Assembly: GCF_914271545.1 (NCBI RefSeq)
Contig: NZ_CAJZAH010000001.1
Span: 868,001-932,000 of the forward strand
Length of the DNA: 64,000 nucleotides
Direction: 5' to 3'
DNA from: Cupriavidus respiraculi
GTDB lineage: Bacteria; Pseudomonadota; Gammaproteobacteria; Burkholderiales; Burkholderiaceae
Notes under the pieces: generated by a model
The model's input: the letters and a program-made list of their open reading frames with translations, nothing else
What the model was told of the DNA's origin: nothing
Database searches by the model: none
Shown: one piece after another, positions 8,773 through 17,468 of the stretch
Numbering within the stretch: the stretch's first letter is position 1
How the letters are laid out: the number at the start of each line of letters is the position of its first letter
Made by a program: the position numbers and the translations under genes

Positions 8773-8838
8773 TTGGTCTATCGTTGATCCATCGTTGATC
8801 CATCTTTGGTCTATCGTTGGTCTGTCGTTGGTGCATCG
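8773..8838. repeat. Six-copy 11-bp tandem repeat over the sctU 3' end
   Basis: Six consecutive 11-bp units, such as TTGGTCTATCG and TTGATCCATCG, run from 8773 to 8838 with one to three differences between units. The array covers the last codons and stop of sctU (stop at 8811-8813) and the first part of the gap before the transglycosylase. Because 11 is not a multiple of three, a change in copy number would alter the reading frame of the SctU C-terminus. Confidence 0.85.
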
Positions 8839-9959
8839 CTGCCCGGAGGCGGGCGGTCATCGGCGGGCGCCGGCGCATCCGCCTCCCACGTACCGTCCGC
8901 CTCGATATCGAGGTCTTCCTCGGCCTCGCGCAACTCGTTGACCAGATTCAGAATGTCCGCCACCGGCTTGAACAGTTCGGCGGGGATGTAATCGCCCACG
9001 TCCGTGCGCGCGAACAGCGTCCGTGCCACGAACACCTCCTCGACCATCGGCACGCCCGCTTCCTCGGCGATTTCCACCATCTGGCGCGCGCGGTCTTCCG
9101 CGCCTTTCTCGATCACCTGCGGCAACGGCGTTTCTCCCGGCACGTAGTAAAGGCAGACGGCGATATGGGTCGGGTTGCGCACCATGGCGGTGGAGCGCTT
9201 CACGTTCGACGCAAGGCTGCCGCTCTGGATCTCGCGATGCTGCTCCTTGCGCTTGTGCTTGATATGCGGGTCGCCTTCGGTATTCTTGAACTCCTTCATG
9301 ATCTCGTCGCGGCTCATCATCAGCTGCTTGATCAGCGAGCGCCGCTGGAAGGCGTAGTCCGCCACCGCGAAGCCGATGTAGAACAGCACCAGGATTCCCC
9401 ACAGCCATGCAATCAGGACCCCGGTCACGCGCAGGCCGCATTCGATGCCGCACAGCGACAGGAACTGGAACGAGTTCAGATAGCGCTTCATCAGCAGATA
9501 GAACGTGAAGCTGAGCAACGAGACCTTGATCAGCGACTTGCCGAACTCGAACACCGAGCGCAGCGAGAACAGCTGCTTGAAGTTGGACAGCGGACTGATG
9601 CGATCGCCCTTGGGATGGATGAACTTCGGCGCGAACAGCGGTCCCACCTGGGCGAGCACGGCGGCCACGGTAGCAATGGCCAGCACAATGGCCATGGGCG
9701 ACAGCAAGTACAGCGTCATCGATACCGTGCCCGTGACAATCCGGTCCATGGCCACGTCGAGCGGCAGATTGACGCTGCCGATGGCCAGTTCGAACATCTG
9801 CTCGAGGGTATCAAGCAGATCCTCGCCCCGCCACCAGAAATAGCCGAGCAGCACCGCCAGTTGCACCCCGGTGGCCACCTCCACACTCTTGGCGATCTGC
9901 CCTTCCTCGCGGGCATCCCGCAACTTCTTGGGTGTGGGCTGCTCGGTCTTCTCGCTCAT
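8811..9959 (-). CDS. sctU: T3SS export-gate switch protein SctU
   Basis: The 382-residue protein is the FlhB/YscU-type autoprotease that switches substrate class. It starts with the typical Met-Ser-Glu-Lys-Thr-Glu-Gln-Pro-Thr-Pro-Lys-Lys-Leu motif, has four transmembrane segments in the first 210 residues, and carries the self-cleavage Asn-Pro-Thr-His at 262-265. A C-terminal tail after residue about 345 is acidic and Pro/Ala-rich, and its last residues are coded by a tandem repeat. The ATG overlaps the sctT stop by ATGA. It is longer than SsaU (about 352) because of this tail. Confidence 0.94.
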   Translation of the reverse strand: MSEKTEQPTPKKLRDAREEGQIAKSVEVATGVQLAVLLGYFWWRGEDLLDTLEQMFELAIGSVNLPLDVAMDRIVTGTVSMTLYLLSPMAIVLAIATVAAVLAQVGPLFAPKFIHPKGDRISPLSNFKQLFSLRSVFEFGKSLIKVSLLSFTFYLLMKRYLNSFQFLSLCGIECGLRVTGVLIAWLWGILVLFYIGFAVADYAFQRRSLIKQLMMSRDEIMKEFKNTEGDPHIKHKRKEQHREIQSGSLASNVKRSTAMVRNPTHIAVCLYYVPGETPLPQVIEKGAEDRARQMVEIAEEAGVPMVEEVFVARTLFARTDVGDYIPAELFKPVADILNLVNELREAEEDLDIEADGTWEADAPAPADDRPPPGSDAPTTDQR

Positions 9960-10735
9960 CGCAGCGATCCGAGCAGTGCGGACGCCACGGCGCCGAAAGC
10001 ATTGAAATGCGCGAGGTAGTCCGTCATGGCGAAGCTCATGCCCACCGCCAGCACGAACAGCGCGAGGGCGCTCTTGATCGGCATCGCGACGAAGAACACA
10101 TTCAGCTGCTGCGCGGACCGGTTCACCAGACCCAGCGCCACATCGACCAGCACCATCACGACGATGGCGGGCAACGCGAAGCCGACGCACAGGTCCAGCA
10201 TCAAGCGCCACTGATTCTCGATGAGTGCGGGAAACGCGCTGGAAAAGTGCAGGCCCGTCAGCGGCGGCACTGCCTGGTACGAGCCATACAGCGCGGTCAA
10301 CAAGGTGTTGAAACCACCGCTGACCAGGAACAGCACGGCCAGCACCTGCGAGAAGAGGACGCCGAAGACCGACGACTGCTCCTCCAGCATGGGATTGAGC
10401 ACCGATGCCATCGACGTGCCGCGGACCGTATCGATGATGGTTCCCGCCATGTCGATGGCCCAGAACGGGACGGTGGCGCAGAACCCCAGCAGCGCCCCAA
10501 CCACGACCTCCTGACACACCAGCAACGCCACCGTGCTGACCGGCATGCCGGCAAAACCCGATGCGGTGGACAGATGCATCGGCACGGCGGGCAGCGCGAT
10601 CACCAGAACCAGCGCATTGCGGATCAGCCCCCCGCCGAGCGCGCGTGCGGAGAACATCGGCAGGAAAACCAGCATGCCAAGCGGGCGGATCATGGCCAGC
10701 GCGAGCGTTGGCACGAAGTGCTGCCACCCCTCCAC
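9956..10735 (-). CDS. sctT: T3SS export apparatus protein SctT
   Basis: This 259-residue polytopic membrane protein forms the core of the export gate together with SctR and SctS. The sequence shows the SctT/FliR pattern: an N-terminal Pro-Leu-Gly-Met-Leu-Val-Phe-Leu-Pro-Met-Phe segment, a central Gly-Thr-(Ser)-Met-Ala-Ser-Val plug-like region, and several long hydrophobic helices. It starts one base after the sctS stop and overlaps sctU at the other end. Confidence 0.93.
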   Translation of the reverse strand: MEGWQHFVPTLALAMIRPLGMLVFLPMFSARALGGGLIRNALVLVIALPAVPMHLSTASGFAGMPVSTVALLVCQEVVVGALLGFCATVPFWAIDMAGTIIDTVRGTSMASVLNPMLEEQSSVFGVLFSQVLAVLFLVSGGFNTLLTALYGSYQAVPPLTGLHFSSAFPALIENQWRLMLDLCVGFALPAIVVMVLVDVALGLVNRSAQQLNVFFVAMPIKSALALFVLAVGMSFAMTDYLAHFNAFGAVASALLGSLR

Positions 10736-10736
10736 C

Positions 10737-11006
10737 CTATTTCCCCATCACCGAAATCTGGTCGAACGCTGTGCGGGTATAGCCCATCAACGTCGTGCCC
10801 ATCCAGTGATAGGTCATCACCAGCGTGATGGACACGGCGATCAGCTTGATCAGGAACTGGATCGTCTGGTCCTGCACCTGCGTGAGCGCCTGCACGAGGC
10901 TGACGATCACGCCCACCACGGAGGCCACCACCACGACCGGCAGCGACAGCAGCAGCACCAGCCAAAGCAGGTTGGATGCCAGTTGGATAATGATTTCGTT
11001 GCTCAT
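10737..11006 (-). CDS. sctS: T3SS export apparatus protein SctS
   Basis: The 89-residue protein consists of two hydrophobic hairpin helices (about residues 12-40 and 48-75), as in FliQ/SctS, and forms part of the export gate. Conserved features are the Val-Gln-Ala-Leu-Thr-Gln-Val-Gln-Asp-Gln-Thr turn and Leu-Val/Leu-Thr motif in helix two. The ATG overlaps the sctR stop by ATGA; a longer start at 11045 would lie inside sctR and is not favoured. Confidence 0.93.
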   Translation of the reverse strand: MSNEIIIQLASNLLWLVLLLSLPVVVVASVVGVIVSLVQALTQVQDQTIQFLIKLIAVSITLVMTYHWMGTTLMGYTRTAFDQISVMGK

Positions 11007-11680
11007 AGATAGGATTGCACCAACTGGCCGAGCAGCTTTTCCCACCCGCCGATCAGCACGAACACGAGCAGCTTGATAGGCAGGGAAATGGTCACCGGCG
11101 AGACCATCATCATCCCCATGGCGAGCAACACGTTCGAGACGATCAGATCGATGGCCACGAAAGGCAGGTAGAGCAGCAAGCCGATCTTGAAGGCTTCGAT
11201 CAGCTCGCTCAGCGTGAAAGCGGGAATCAGCACGACCAGCGAATCGTCAGGAATGCGCTTGCGATAGGGCTCCGGCCACATCCTGTCGCCGATATCGACG
11301 AAGAACCTGACCTGCTGCGGGCTGGCCTTGGTCTTGATGAAATCGCGGTACGGTGTCAGCACCTTGCTCTCGACCTGGTCGAACAGATCCGGCGCTTCCA
11401 CCTTGATCGGGTGCTGCTTGAGGTTGTCGCTGACCGCGATGCCGACCGGCGCCATGATGAACAGCGTCAATACCAGCGCCAGTCCGTAGATGGCCATGTT
11501 CGGCGGAATCTGCTGGATGCCAAGCGCATTGCGCAGCGTCGACAGCACGATCGAGATCTTCAGGAACGAGGTCCCCATCACCACGAACAGCGGCAGCAGG
11601 GACAGTACGAACAGCAGCAGAATCAACTGCAGGGGATGATCGATCATCGAAATGTTGGGCTTCGTTGCGGGCACGATCAT
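11003..11680 (-). CDS. sctR: T3SS export apparatus protein SctR
   Basis: The 225-residue protein is the SctR/FliP subunit of the export gate. It has four hydrophobic helices, the family motif Met-Gly-Thr-Ser-Phe-Leu-Lys near residue 35, a polar periplasmic loop at about 85-150, and a Ser-Glu-Leu...Phe-Lys-Ile-Gly segment before the last helices. A 103-bp gap separates it from sctQ, the only sizeable gap in the sctN-sctU run, and nothing else is seen in that gap. Confidence 0.95.
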   Translation of the reverse strand: MIVPATKPNISMIDHPLQLILLLFVLSLLPLFVVMGTSFLKISIVLSTLRNALGIQQIPPNMAIYGLALVLTLFIMAPVGIAVSDNLKQHPIKVEAPDLFDQVESKVLTPYRDFIKTKASPQQVRFFVDIGDRMWPEPYRKRIPDDSLVVLIPAFTLSELIEAFKIGLLLYLPFVAIDLIVSNVLLAMGMMMVSPVTISLPIKLLVFVLIGGWEKLLGQLVQSYL

Positions 11681-11783
11681 TCTGTGCGGCTGCCGCCTGC
11701 CGGGATATCGAGCGAAGGCCTGAATCCGGACACCGGCTGGCGTCGACGCCGATGGTTCGCTAGCCGGCGTGCTGGCCGCGCGG

Positions 11784-12032
11784 CTACTCGACCCGCATCA
11801 CCAGACGCTCGCCGACCCGCAGCAATGTGCCGGTCGCCACCGCCTGACCCGCGACGGTCAAGGTCACGCGGCCGTGGCTGGCATGGGGGATGTCCAGCAC
11901 CTGGCCCGCGTGCAGGTCGCGCAGGATATCGAGCGAAAGAGACATGCGCCCCAGCTCGGCGACCGCCGTCAGCACGATGTCCTCGTCGCGCAGTGGTTCG
12001 CCGGTGGCAATGGTGTCCGTCAGGTCTTGCAT
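11784..12032 (-). CDS. Predicted internal-start product of sctQ (SctQ short form)
   Basis: An in-frame ATG inside sctQ is preceded by AAGGA at seven bases, a better ribosome site than the gene's own start. The product would be 82 residues and contain just the SpoA domain. SsaQ and YscQ are known to give such a C-terminal fragment by internal translation, and it is needed in those sorting platforms. Size and place agree; expression here is inferred. Confidence 0.55.
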   Translation of the reverse strand: MQDLTDTIATGEPLRDEDIVLTAVAELGRMSLSLDILRDLHAGQVLDIPHASHGRVTLTVAGQAVATGTLLRVGERLVMRVE

Positions 12033-12977
12033 GGGATGGTCCTTCTGGTAAGCGCATTCGATGCGCCAGGCGTCGTGAACGAAGCGCAGCCGCGCGAGCG
12101 GACGCTCGGCGAAAAGCCAGGCATGGCCGGCTTCCACCGGCAGCGCCTGGTCCAGCACGATGCCGTCACCGGGCTGCAGCGCCCGCAGCCGGGAGCGGGT
12201 CAATCGCACCCAGCCGGCGGCCAGCGGCATGGGAATCGGCGGCACCACGAGCGGCGCGCGACGGTCCTCCATCGTGCCCGCCAGCGCCTCGATCCAGTTC
12301 GCCGGCCAGTCCAGCAGCCGCAGCGTCAGCGTCGTGCCGTCGCGCAGCAGCGTCAGCGTCGGCGAGACGACGCGCGCACAGTGGCCGGCCTCCGCGCCCA
12401 CGAAACGCAAGCCGCGCAAACCCGCCGTCCGGGCGTGCTGCTGCAGTGGCAGCAAAGCCCACTCGCCGAGCAGAGGCATCAGCTCGGCCGGGATCTGGTC
12501 GACGCGCTGCACCGGCAGACGGGGCCGGAGCCAGTCGCACCACGCATCGGCGTCGACCCAGGCGCGGGCTGGCTGCTGGTCCACCAGCAACGACAGCACC
12601 ATGCCGTCGCCGCCGCAGACGAGATGGTCCAACGCCAACCCCCATTCTCCATCGACGCTCCCCGCGCCTCCGCCCCTTTCTGCGCGCCGTCCGTAGGCCG
12701 ACGGCAGCAGGTCGCCGTCGTCGCCCACGCCGGATAGTTCGAGTGTGTCGAGACGGTCCAGCGTGGCGATAGGATCGAAATCCGCATCGTCCCCGGCTTC
12801 GGCAAACCCCGCTGCTGCGCGGCCGCCGCGCCCTCGGGCGCCACCCAATGGACGCAACAGCGGGTCGTCCTCCATGTGCTCCAGCGTGGGACCGCCGGTT
12901 CCGGCGCCCACTGCGCGGCCTGCGCCGATGGTGCGGGCCAGTTCCAGTTCCTTGCTGCTCCACTCATCGAGTAGCAT
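11784..12977 (-). CDS. sctQ: T3SS sorting-platform protein SctQ
   Basis: The 397-residue product is the cytoplasmic C-ring/sorting-platform protein. The C-terminal 75 residues form a SpoA (surface presentation of antigens) domain, with the Ser-Leu-Asp-Ile-Leu-Arg-Asp-Leu motif and terminal Gly-Glu-Arg-Leu-Val-Met-Arg-Val. The N-terminal 110 residues are Gly/Ala/Asp-rich and poorly conserved. It overlaps sctP by 14 bases. An internal ATG at 12032 with its own ribosome site probably yields a short form (separate entry). It is longer than SsaQ (about 322). Confidence 0.88.
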   Translation of the reverse strand: MLLDEWSSKELELARTIGAGRAVGAGTGGPTLEHMEDDPLLRPLGGARGRGGRAAAGFAEAGDDADFDPIATLDRLDTLELSGVGDDGDLLPSAYGRRAERGGGAGSVDGEWGLALDHLVCGGDGMVLSLLVDQQPARAWVDADAWCDWLRPRLPVQRVDQIPAELMPLLGEWALLPLQQHARTAGLRGLRFVGAEAGHCARVVSPTLTLLRDGTTLTLRLLDWPANWIEALAGTMEDRRAPLVVPPIPMPLAAGWVRLTRSRLRALQPGDGIVLDQALPVEAGHAWLFAERPLARLRFVHDAWRIECAYQKDHPMQDLTDTIATGEPLRDEDIVLTAVAELGRMSLSLDILRDLHAGQVLDIPHASHGRVTLTVAGQAVATGTLLRVGERLVMRVE

Positions 12978-13509
12978 CGGCTATCTCCAATTGCACGGCC
13001 TCGCCGCTCTCTTTCAGGATCTGGCCGGACAGCGCGGCGCTTGCCTCGGTCAATCGCTTCTGCTGCAGCCGTGTGGCAGGTTTCAGCTTCACCACGATCT
13101 CGCCGGCATGCAGCGCCGCCTGCATCTCCAGGCCGGCCCATGCTCCATGGGTGAAGCGCAGTCGGAGTTCCGCGCCCACCGGGCGAGCCGGATTGGCTGC
13201 TGCCTCCACGGCCGCCGCGTTCGCCGGCGCTTCCACCGAGGGTGGCGGCGGCGCCTGCGTGGACGATTTCCGCCCGCAGGCCGCGTCGTCCGACGGCTGT
13301 GTCGCATGAACCGCGGTCAGCGGCCACATGCCGGGGAACGGCAGTGGCAATCCCCCGAGCTGCGCAAATTCGTCGTCACCGCTCGCGGCCCGGCGCCGCC
13401 GCGGCCCGAGCAATTTTCCGAAGCTCTCGGCCTCGTGATGGCCGGGCTCGCGTGCCTTGTCGGGCGCCGGCCTGGCCTGGGCGTCCCGCTTCACCGTGAT
13501 GGCGGTCAT
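12964..13509 (-). CDS. sctP: T3SS needle-length regulator SctP
   Basis: The 181-residue protein stands between sctO and sctQ, where the molecular ruler/substrate-switch protein is found. The N-terminal 110 residues are polar and Pro/Ala-rich, as in rulers. The last 70 residues form a compact region (a Glu-Leu-Arg-Leu-Arg-Phe strand, then Gly-Glu-Ile-Val-Val-Lys-Leu-Lys-Pro) like the FliK/T3S4 C-domain. It is longer than SsaP (about 124) and much shorter than YscP. ATGA overlap with sctO supports the start. Confidence 0.75.
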   Translation of the reverse strand: MTAITVKRDAQARPAPDKAREPGHHEAESFGKLLGPRRRRAASGDDEFAQLGGLPLPFPGMWPLTAVHATQPSDDAACGRKSSTQAPPPPSVEAPANAAAVEAAANPARPVGAELRLRFTHGAWAGLEMQAALHAGEIVVKLKPATRLQQKRLTEASAALSGQILKESGEAVQLEIADATR

Positions 13510-13886
13510 CGGCTCTCCTTCATGACGGTCTGCAACTTCTCCTGTCCGCGCAGATTGCGCGTCAGCGCAGCCGTGGTATCCGCGGCCAGTTGCCTGCGCC
13601 CGGCAACCTCGGTTGCCAGTTCCTTCAACTTGCCGGTGATGCGCTGCTCGCGCTCGTAGAAGGCGGCGAACTGCCGCTTCAGCGCCTGGAACGCGCGCGG
13701 GGACACCGATTGCGGCGCCTCGCTCGCCGCCCGCCACTCGGCGCGCAGCGCCGCCCGGTCGGCGCGCTCCTGGCCTGCCTGACGGTTGCGCTCCGCAATC
13801 TCCTGCTCGATGCGGTGGACGCGGTGGCGCAGGCCCGTCTCCCGGCATTTCTTGATGGCCAGCAATTGATCGAGCTGGTTCAACAT
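13506..13886 (-). CDS. sctO: T3SS stalk protein SctO
   Basis: This 126-residue, strongly charged protein is predicted to be one long coiled coil, like YscO/SsaO/FliJ. Those proteins sit as a stalk in the ATPase ring and contact SctV. It begins with Leu-Asn-Gln-Leu-Asp-Gln-Leu and keeps heptad leucines throughout. It overlaps sctN by seven bases and sctP by four. The family is recognised by position and shape more than by sequence. Confidence 0.82.
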   Translation of the reverse strand: MLNQLDQLLAIKKCRETGLRHRVHRIEQEIAERNRQAGQERADRAALRAEWRAASEAPQSVSPRAFQALKRQFAAFYEREQRITGKLKELATEVAGRRQLAADTTAALTRNLRGQEKLQTVMKESR

Positions 13887-15208
13887 GGCCCCTCCACGAC
13901 GCGCTTGAGCTGCGCCAATGTGGTGTCGAAGTCGGAACGCTCGTGGGTGCCCTGCCGCAGGAACGCTTCGAGGGCGGCCCGGCGGTCCAGCGCATCGTCG
14001 GCCTCGCGGTCGTTGCCGCGCTGGTACTCACCGACCCGGACCAGCAGTTCGATCTCGCGGTACTGCGCCAGCAGGCGGCGCGCGCGTCCCGCCAGTTGCT
14101 GGTGCTCGGGCGCGGTCACCTGGTTCATCACCCGGCTGGTACTGGCCGGCACGTCGATCGCGGGATAGTGGTTCTTTTCGGCAAGCGCGCGGGACAGGAC
14201 GATATGGCCATCGAGAATCGAGCGGACCTCGTCTGCAATCGGCTCGGTCATGTCGTCGCCCTCGACCAGCACCGTATAGATGCCCGTGATGCTGCCCTCG
14301 GCGGCACAGCCGGCACGCTCGAGCAAGCGCGGCAGGCGCGCGAACACGCTCGGGGGAAAACTGCCGGCGGCCGGACGTTCGCCGGCGGCCAGCCCGATTT
14401 CGCGTCCCGCACGGGCGAAGCGCGTCAGGGAATCGACCATCAGGAGGACGTTCAGGCCCTGGTCGCGGAAGTACTCCGCCACCGTGGTGGCCGTGTAGAC
14501 CGCCTTCAGGCGTTCGAGCGCCGGACGGTCGGAGGTCGATACCACCACCACGGAACGCGCCCGCGCCTGCGCGGACAAGGTCTGGTCCAGAAACTCGCGG
14601 ACCTCGCGCCCTCGCTCGCCGACCAGGCCAAGCACCACGACATCCGCGAGGCTGCCGTCGCATATCATGCCGAGCAGCGTGCTCTTTCCACCGCCGGCCG
14701 CCGCGAAGATGCCCACGCGCTGTCCCCGTCCGCACGTCAGGATGCCGTCGATCGCACGCACCCCGAGCGGCAGCGGCTCATCGATCAGTCGGCGCGTCAG
14801 CGGATCGGGCACCGCCGCCTCGAGCGGCCGCGTGTCGCAATGCCAGGGCACCGGTGGTCCGCTCAGCCGCCGGCCCAGCCCATCGATCACGGACCCGATC
14901 AGATGCGGTCCCACCGCCATTCGATGCTCCGTGCCGAGCGATCTGACCAACGCGCCGCACGACATGCCGGCGGGCTCGGCAAACGGGGACAGCAGCGCGA
15001 TCTCGCGCTCCAGACCCACGACTTCCGCCTGCAGCGACGGCCCGATCAGGCAAAGTTCCCCGAGCGCGGCGTCAGGCAGGCTGGCCTTGATCAACGTCGG
15101 GCCGATCTCGACCACGCGGCCGAAGCGCTCGATGGCTTCCACCGGGGCACGCGAGCGCAGCGTCGGCGCGATCATGGACGCCACCACGTCCGGATCAGGC
15201 ATACGCAT
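13880..15208 (-). CDS. sctN: T3SS ATPase SctN
   Basis: This 442-residue F1-type ATPase sits at the base of the export apparatus and strips chaperones from substrates. Walker A lies at about 166-177 (Gly-Ile-Phe-Ala-Ala-Ala-Gly-Gly-Gly-Lys-Ser-Thr), where most homologues have Gly-Ser-Gly-Val-Gly. Walker B (Leu-Leu-Met-Val-Asp-Ser) is followed by Leu-Thr-Arg-Phe-Ala-Arg-Ala, and the Gly-Ser-Phe-Pro-Pro-Ser-Val-Phe segment is present. The Ala for Ser and Gly for Val changes are conservative and should leave it active. Overlaps sctV by 14 bases. Confidence 0.95.
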   Translation of the reverse strand: MRMPDPDVVASMIAPTLRSRAPVEAIERFGRVVEIGPTLIKASLPDAALGELCLIGPSLQAEVVGLEREIALLSPFAEPAGMSCGALVRSLGTEHRMAVGPHLIGSVIDGLGRRLSGPPVPWHCDTRPLEAAVPDPLTRRLIDEPLPLGVRAIDGILTCGRGQRVGIFAAAGGGKSTLLGMICDGSLADVVVLGLVGERGREVREFLDQTLSAQARARSVVVVSTSDRPALERLKAVYTATTVAEYFRDQGLNVLLMVDSLTRFARAGREIGLAAGERPAAGSFPPSVFARLPRLLERAGCAAEGSITGIYTVLVEGDDMTEPIADEVRSILDGHIVLSRALAEKNHYPAIDVPASTSRVMNQVTAPEHQQLAGRARRLLAQYREIELLVRVGEYQRGNDREADDALDRRAALEAFLRQGTHERSDFDTTLAQLKRVVEGPC

Positions 15209-17246
15209 CGTCGTATTCCCCGATCAGGTCGATATTGCCCAGGACATGAAGCTGTACGTCGTCGCCCATCTCCTGGAACGACAGCACGGGCAGCCGGAAC
15301 AGTTCGCGCTCGAGGAACTTGCGCAGGAAGCGGCGCACGTCGATTGCGGTGACCAGGGCCCCCTCGATATCCTCGCGGCCGGCGATACCGGCCTTGATGC
15401 GCGCCACGATGGATTCGACCTGCTCCGCGTGCAGCGTCGAATAGGCGCCGGCCGCGGTCTGGCGGACCGAGTCGCGGATCATGTTCTCGATGCCATCGCC
15501 GATCAGCCAGACATTGGCGCGCGGCTCGCCGCGCGTGTGCCGGCCCACGATCTGCCGGCGCAGGGCGACGCGCACATACTCCGTCAGCATGACAGTCTCC
15601 TTCTCCTTGGGCGCCCATTCGATCAGCGCCTCGAACACCGTGCGCATGTCGCGGATCGAAATCCCTTCGGCGACGAGCCGTTGCAATACCTCGGATATCT
15701 TGTTCACCGGCAGCTGCCGTTGCAGTTCCTTGACCAGCTCCGCATAGCGCGCTTCCATCGCATCCATCAGGTACCGCGTCTCCTGCACACCGATGAACTC
15801 GTCGGCGAAGCGGTCCACGGTCAGCGACAGCGCATAAAGAATGCCCTCGGCGTCGCGGTACAGCGGTAAGCCGGTCTGCGCAAGGGCCTCTTCGTGGCGG
15901 GGATCGACCCATTGCAGCGTCAGTCCGCCGAACGGCATTTCGTCTACCCTGGCCGCCAGCGGCAAGGGCGTCGTCTGCTTGCCCACCAGCAGCATCGTGT
16001 CGGGACAGGTGATGCGCAGCACCGGCTCGCTGTAGAGCAGCACGCAGAACGTGCGCTGCGGCAGCGACGAGTCCGCCTGCAGTTCGATCTTCGACAGCGC
16101 GATGCCCAGCCATTCGAATTTCTGCCAGCGCAGCCTCTCCAGCGCATCGCCAATGCCGGGCAGCGCCGCCAGATCGGGAGACAGCTTCAGTGTCAGCGGC
16201 TCGGCGCCCGGTGTCATTCGTCCCGCGCCCTCGCCGTCGGCCGCCGGCGCACCGTCGGCGTCCGCGCCACCCATCTTCTGGCGGCGACGGGCCTGCCAGC
16301 CGACCGCCGCCACGCACATGGCGAGCGGCAGGAAGATCAGCGTCGGGAAACCGGGCACGAGGCAGAAGGCCAGCAGCACGCCGGCGGCAATCATCAGCGC
16401 ATGCGGCTGGCGGGAGAACTGGGTAGCCAGGTCCTGCGCGAGGTTTTCGCGCTTCTCGCCGGGCACACGCGTCACCACGATGCCCGCGGCGATAGAGATG
16501 ATCAGCGCCGGAATCTGCGCGATCAGGCCGTCGCCGATGGAGAGCACCGCATAGAGCTCGAGCGCCTTGCCAACGCCCATGCCGTGCTGCATGGTGCCCA
16601 CCGCAATGCCGCCGACGATATTGACGAGGATCACGATGATGCCGGCGATGGCATCGCCCTTGACGAACTTCATCGATCCGTCCATCGCGCCATAGAGCTG
16701 GCTCTCCTTCTGCACCAGCTGGCGCTGGCGCTTCGCCTCGGCAGGATCGATGGTGCCGGCGCGCAGGTCGCCGTCGATGCTCATCTGCTTGCCGGGCATG
16801 GCGTCCAGCGAGAAGCGAGCCCCGACCTCGGCGACGCGTTCCGCGCCTTTGGTGATCACGATGAACTGCACGATCGTGATGATCGAGAAGACGATGATGC
16901 CGACCGCCAGATTGCCGCCCACGACGAAGTTGCCGAACGCGGTAACGATCTCTCCGGCGTCGTGCTGCAGCAGGATCAACCGGCTGGTGCTCACCGTCAG
17001 CGCCAGCCGGAACAGCGTGGTGATCAGCAGCAACGACGGCAGGGCCGACATATCGAGCGGATCGCGCACATAGATGGACGTCATCAGCAAGAGCAGCGAC
17101 ATGCCCAGGTTGATGGCAATCAGCAGGTCCACCAGGATCGTCGGCAACGGCAGGATCATCATGAAGACCGCGACCATCAGGATCACCGCGAGCACGACGT
17201 CCTGACGGCCACCGATGGCCATCAGCCATTGACTGATGCGCTTCAT
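15195..17246 (-). CDS. sctV: T3SS export gate protein SctV
   Basis: The 683-residue protein is the large FlhA/SctV-type nonameric export gate. The first 330 residues hold about eight transmembrane helices and the conserved cytoplasmic FHIPEP-type region (Lys-Gly-Ala-Glu-Arg-Val-Ala-Glu-Val-Gly-Ala-Arg-Phe-Ser-Leu-Asp-Ala-Met-Pro-Gly-Lys). The rest forms the cytoplasmic ring domain that binds chaperones and the gatekeeper. The ATG overlaps the stop of the small membrane protein gene (ATGA), which rules out the longer upstream start. Confidence 0.96.
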   Translation of the reverse strand: MKRISQWLMAIGGRQDVVLAVILMVAVFMMILPLPTILVDLLIAINLGMSLLLLMTSIYVRDPLDMSALPSLLLITTLFRLALTVSTSRLILLQHDAGEIVTAFGNFVVGGNLAVGIIVFSIITIVQFIVITKGAERVAEVGARFSLDAMPGKQMSIDGDLRAGTIDPAEAKRQRQLVQKESQLYGAMDGSMKFVKGDAIAGIIVILVNIVGGIAVGTMQHGMGVGKALELYAVLSIGDGLIAQIPALIISIAAGIVVTRVPGEKRENLAQDLATQFSRQPHALMIAAGVLLAFCLVPGFPTLIFLPLAMCVAAVGWQARRRQKMGGADADGAPAADGEGAGRMTPGAEPLTLKLSPDLAALPGIGDALERLRWQKFEWLGIALSKIELQADSSLPQRTFCVLLYSEPVLRITCPDTMLLVGKQTTPLPLAARVDEMPFGGLTLQWVDPRHEEALAQTGLPLYRDAEGILYALSLTVDRFADEFIGVQETRYLMDAMEARYAELVKELQRQLPVNKISEVLQRLVAEGISIRDMRTVFEALIEWAPKEKETVMLTEYVRVALRRQIVGRHTRGEPRANVWLIGDGIENMIRDSVRQTAAGAYSTLHAEQVESIVARIKAGIAGREDIEGALVTAIDVRRFLRKFLERELFRLPVLSFQEMGDDVQLHVLGNIDLIGEYDDAYA

Positions 17247-17458
17247 GGCAGCAACTCCCACGGCTTGTCGCCGTCCGGCGTCGACCGCGCGCGATCCTTC
17301 ACCGTGCCCGCGGCGCGGCGCGCGCGCGAGGCGTCCCACAGCCGCCAGGCCGTTCCAGCGACCAGCGAGGCGAGATAGAGCACCGTGACCGCCACCAGTA
17401 CGAACACGCCGATGGCGGCGACCAGCGGCAGCAGCAGCACGACCTTGATGCCTTTCAT
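17243..17458 (-). CDS. Small membrane protein of the T3SS operon, unknown function
   Basis: The 71-residue protein has one strong hydrophobic helix (about residues 4-36) followed by a basic cytoplasmic tail with Arg-Ala-Arg-Arg and ending in Glu-Leu-Leu-Pro. It has an AAGGAGAAGG ribosome site and an ATGA overlap with sctV, so it is clearly translated as part of the operon. I know no SPI-2 gene at this position between ssaM and ssaV. It may be an accessory of the export gate; no family is recognised. Confidence 0.7.
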   Translation of the reverse strand: MKGIKVVLLLPLVAAIGVFVLVAVTVLYLASLVAGTAWRLWDASRARRAAGTVKDRARSTPDGDKPWELLP

Positions 17459-17468
17459 GCCTTCTCCT

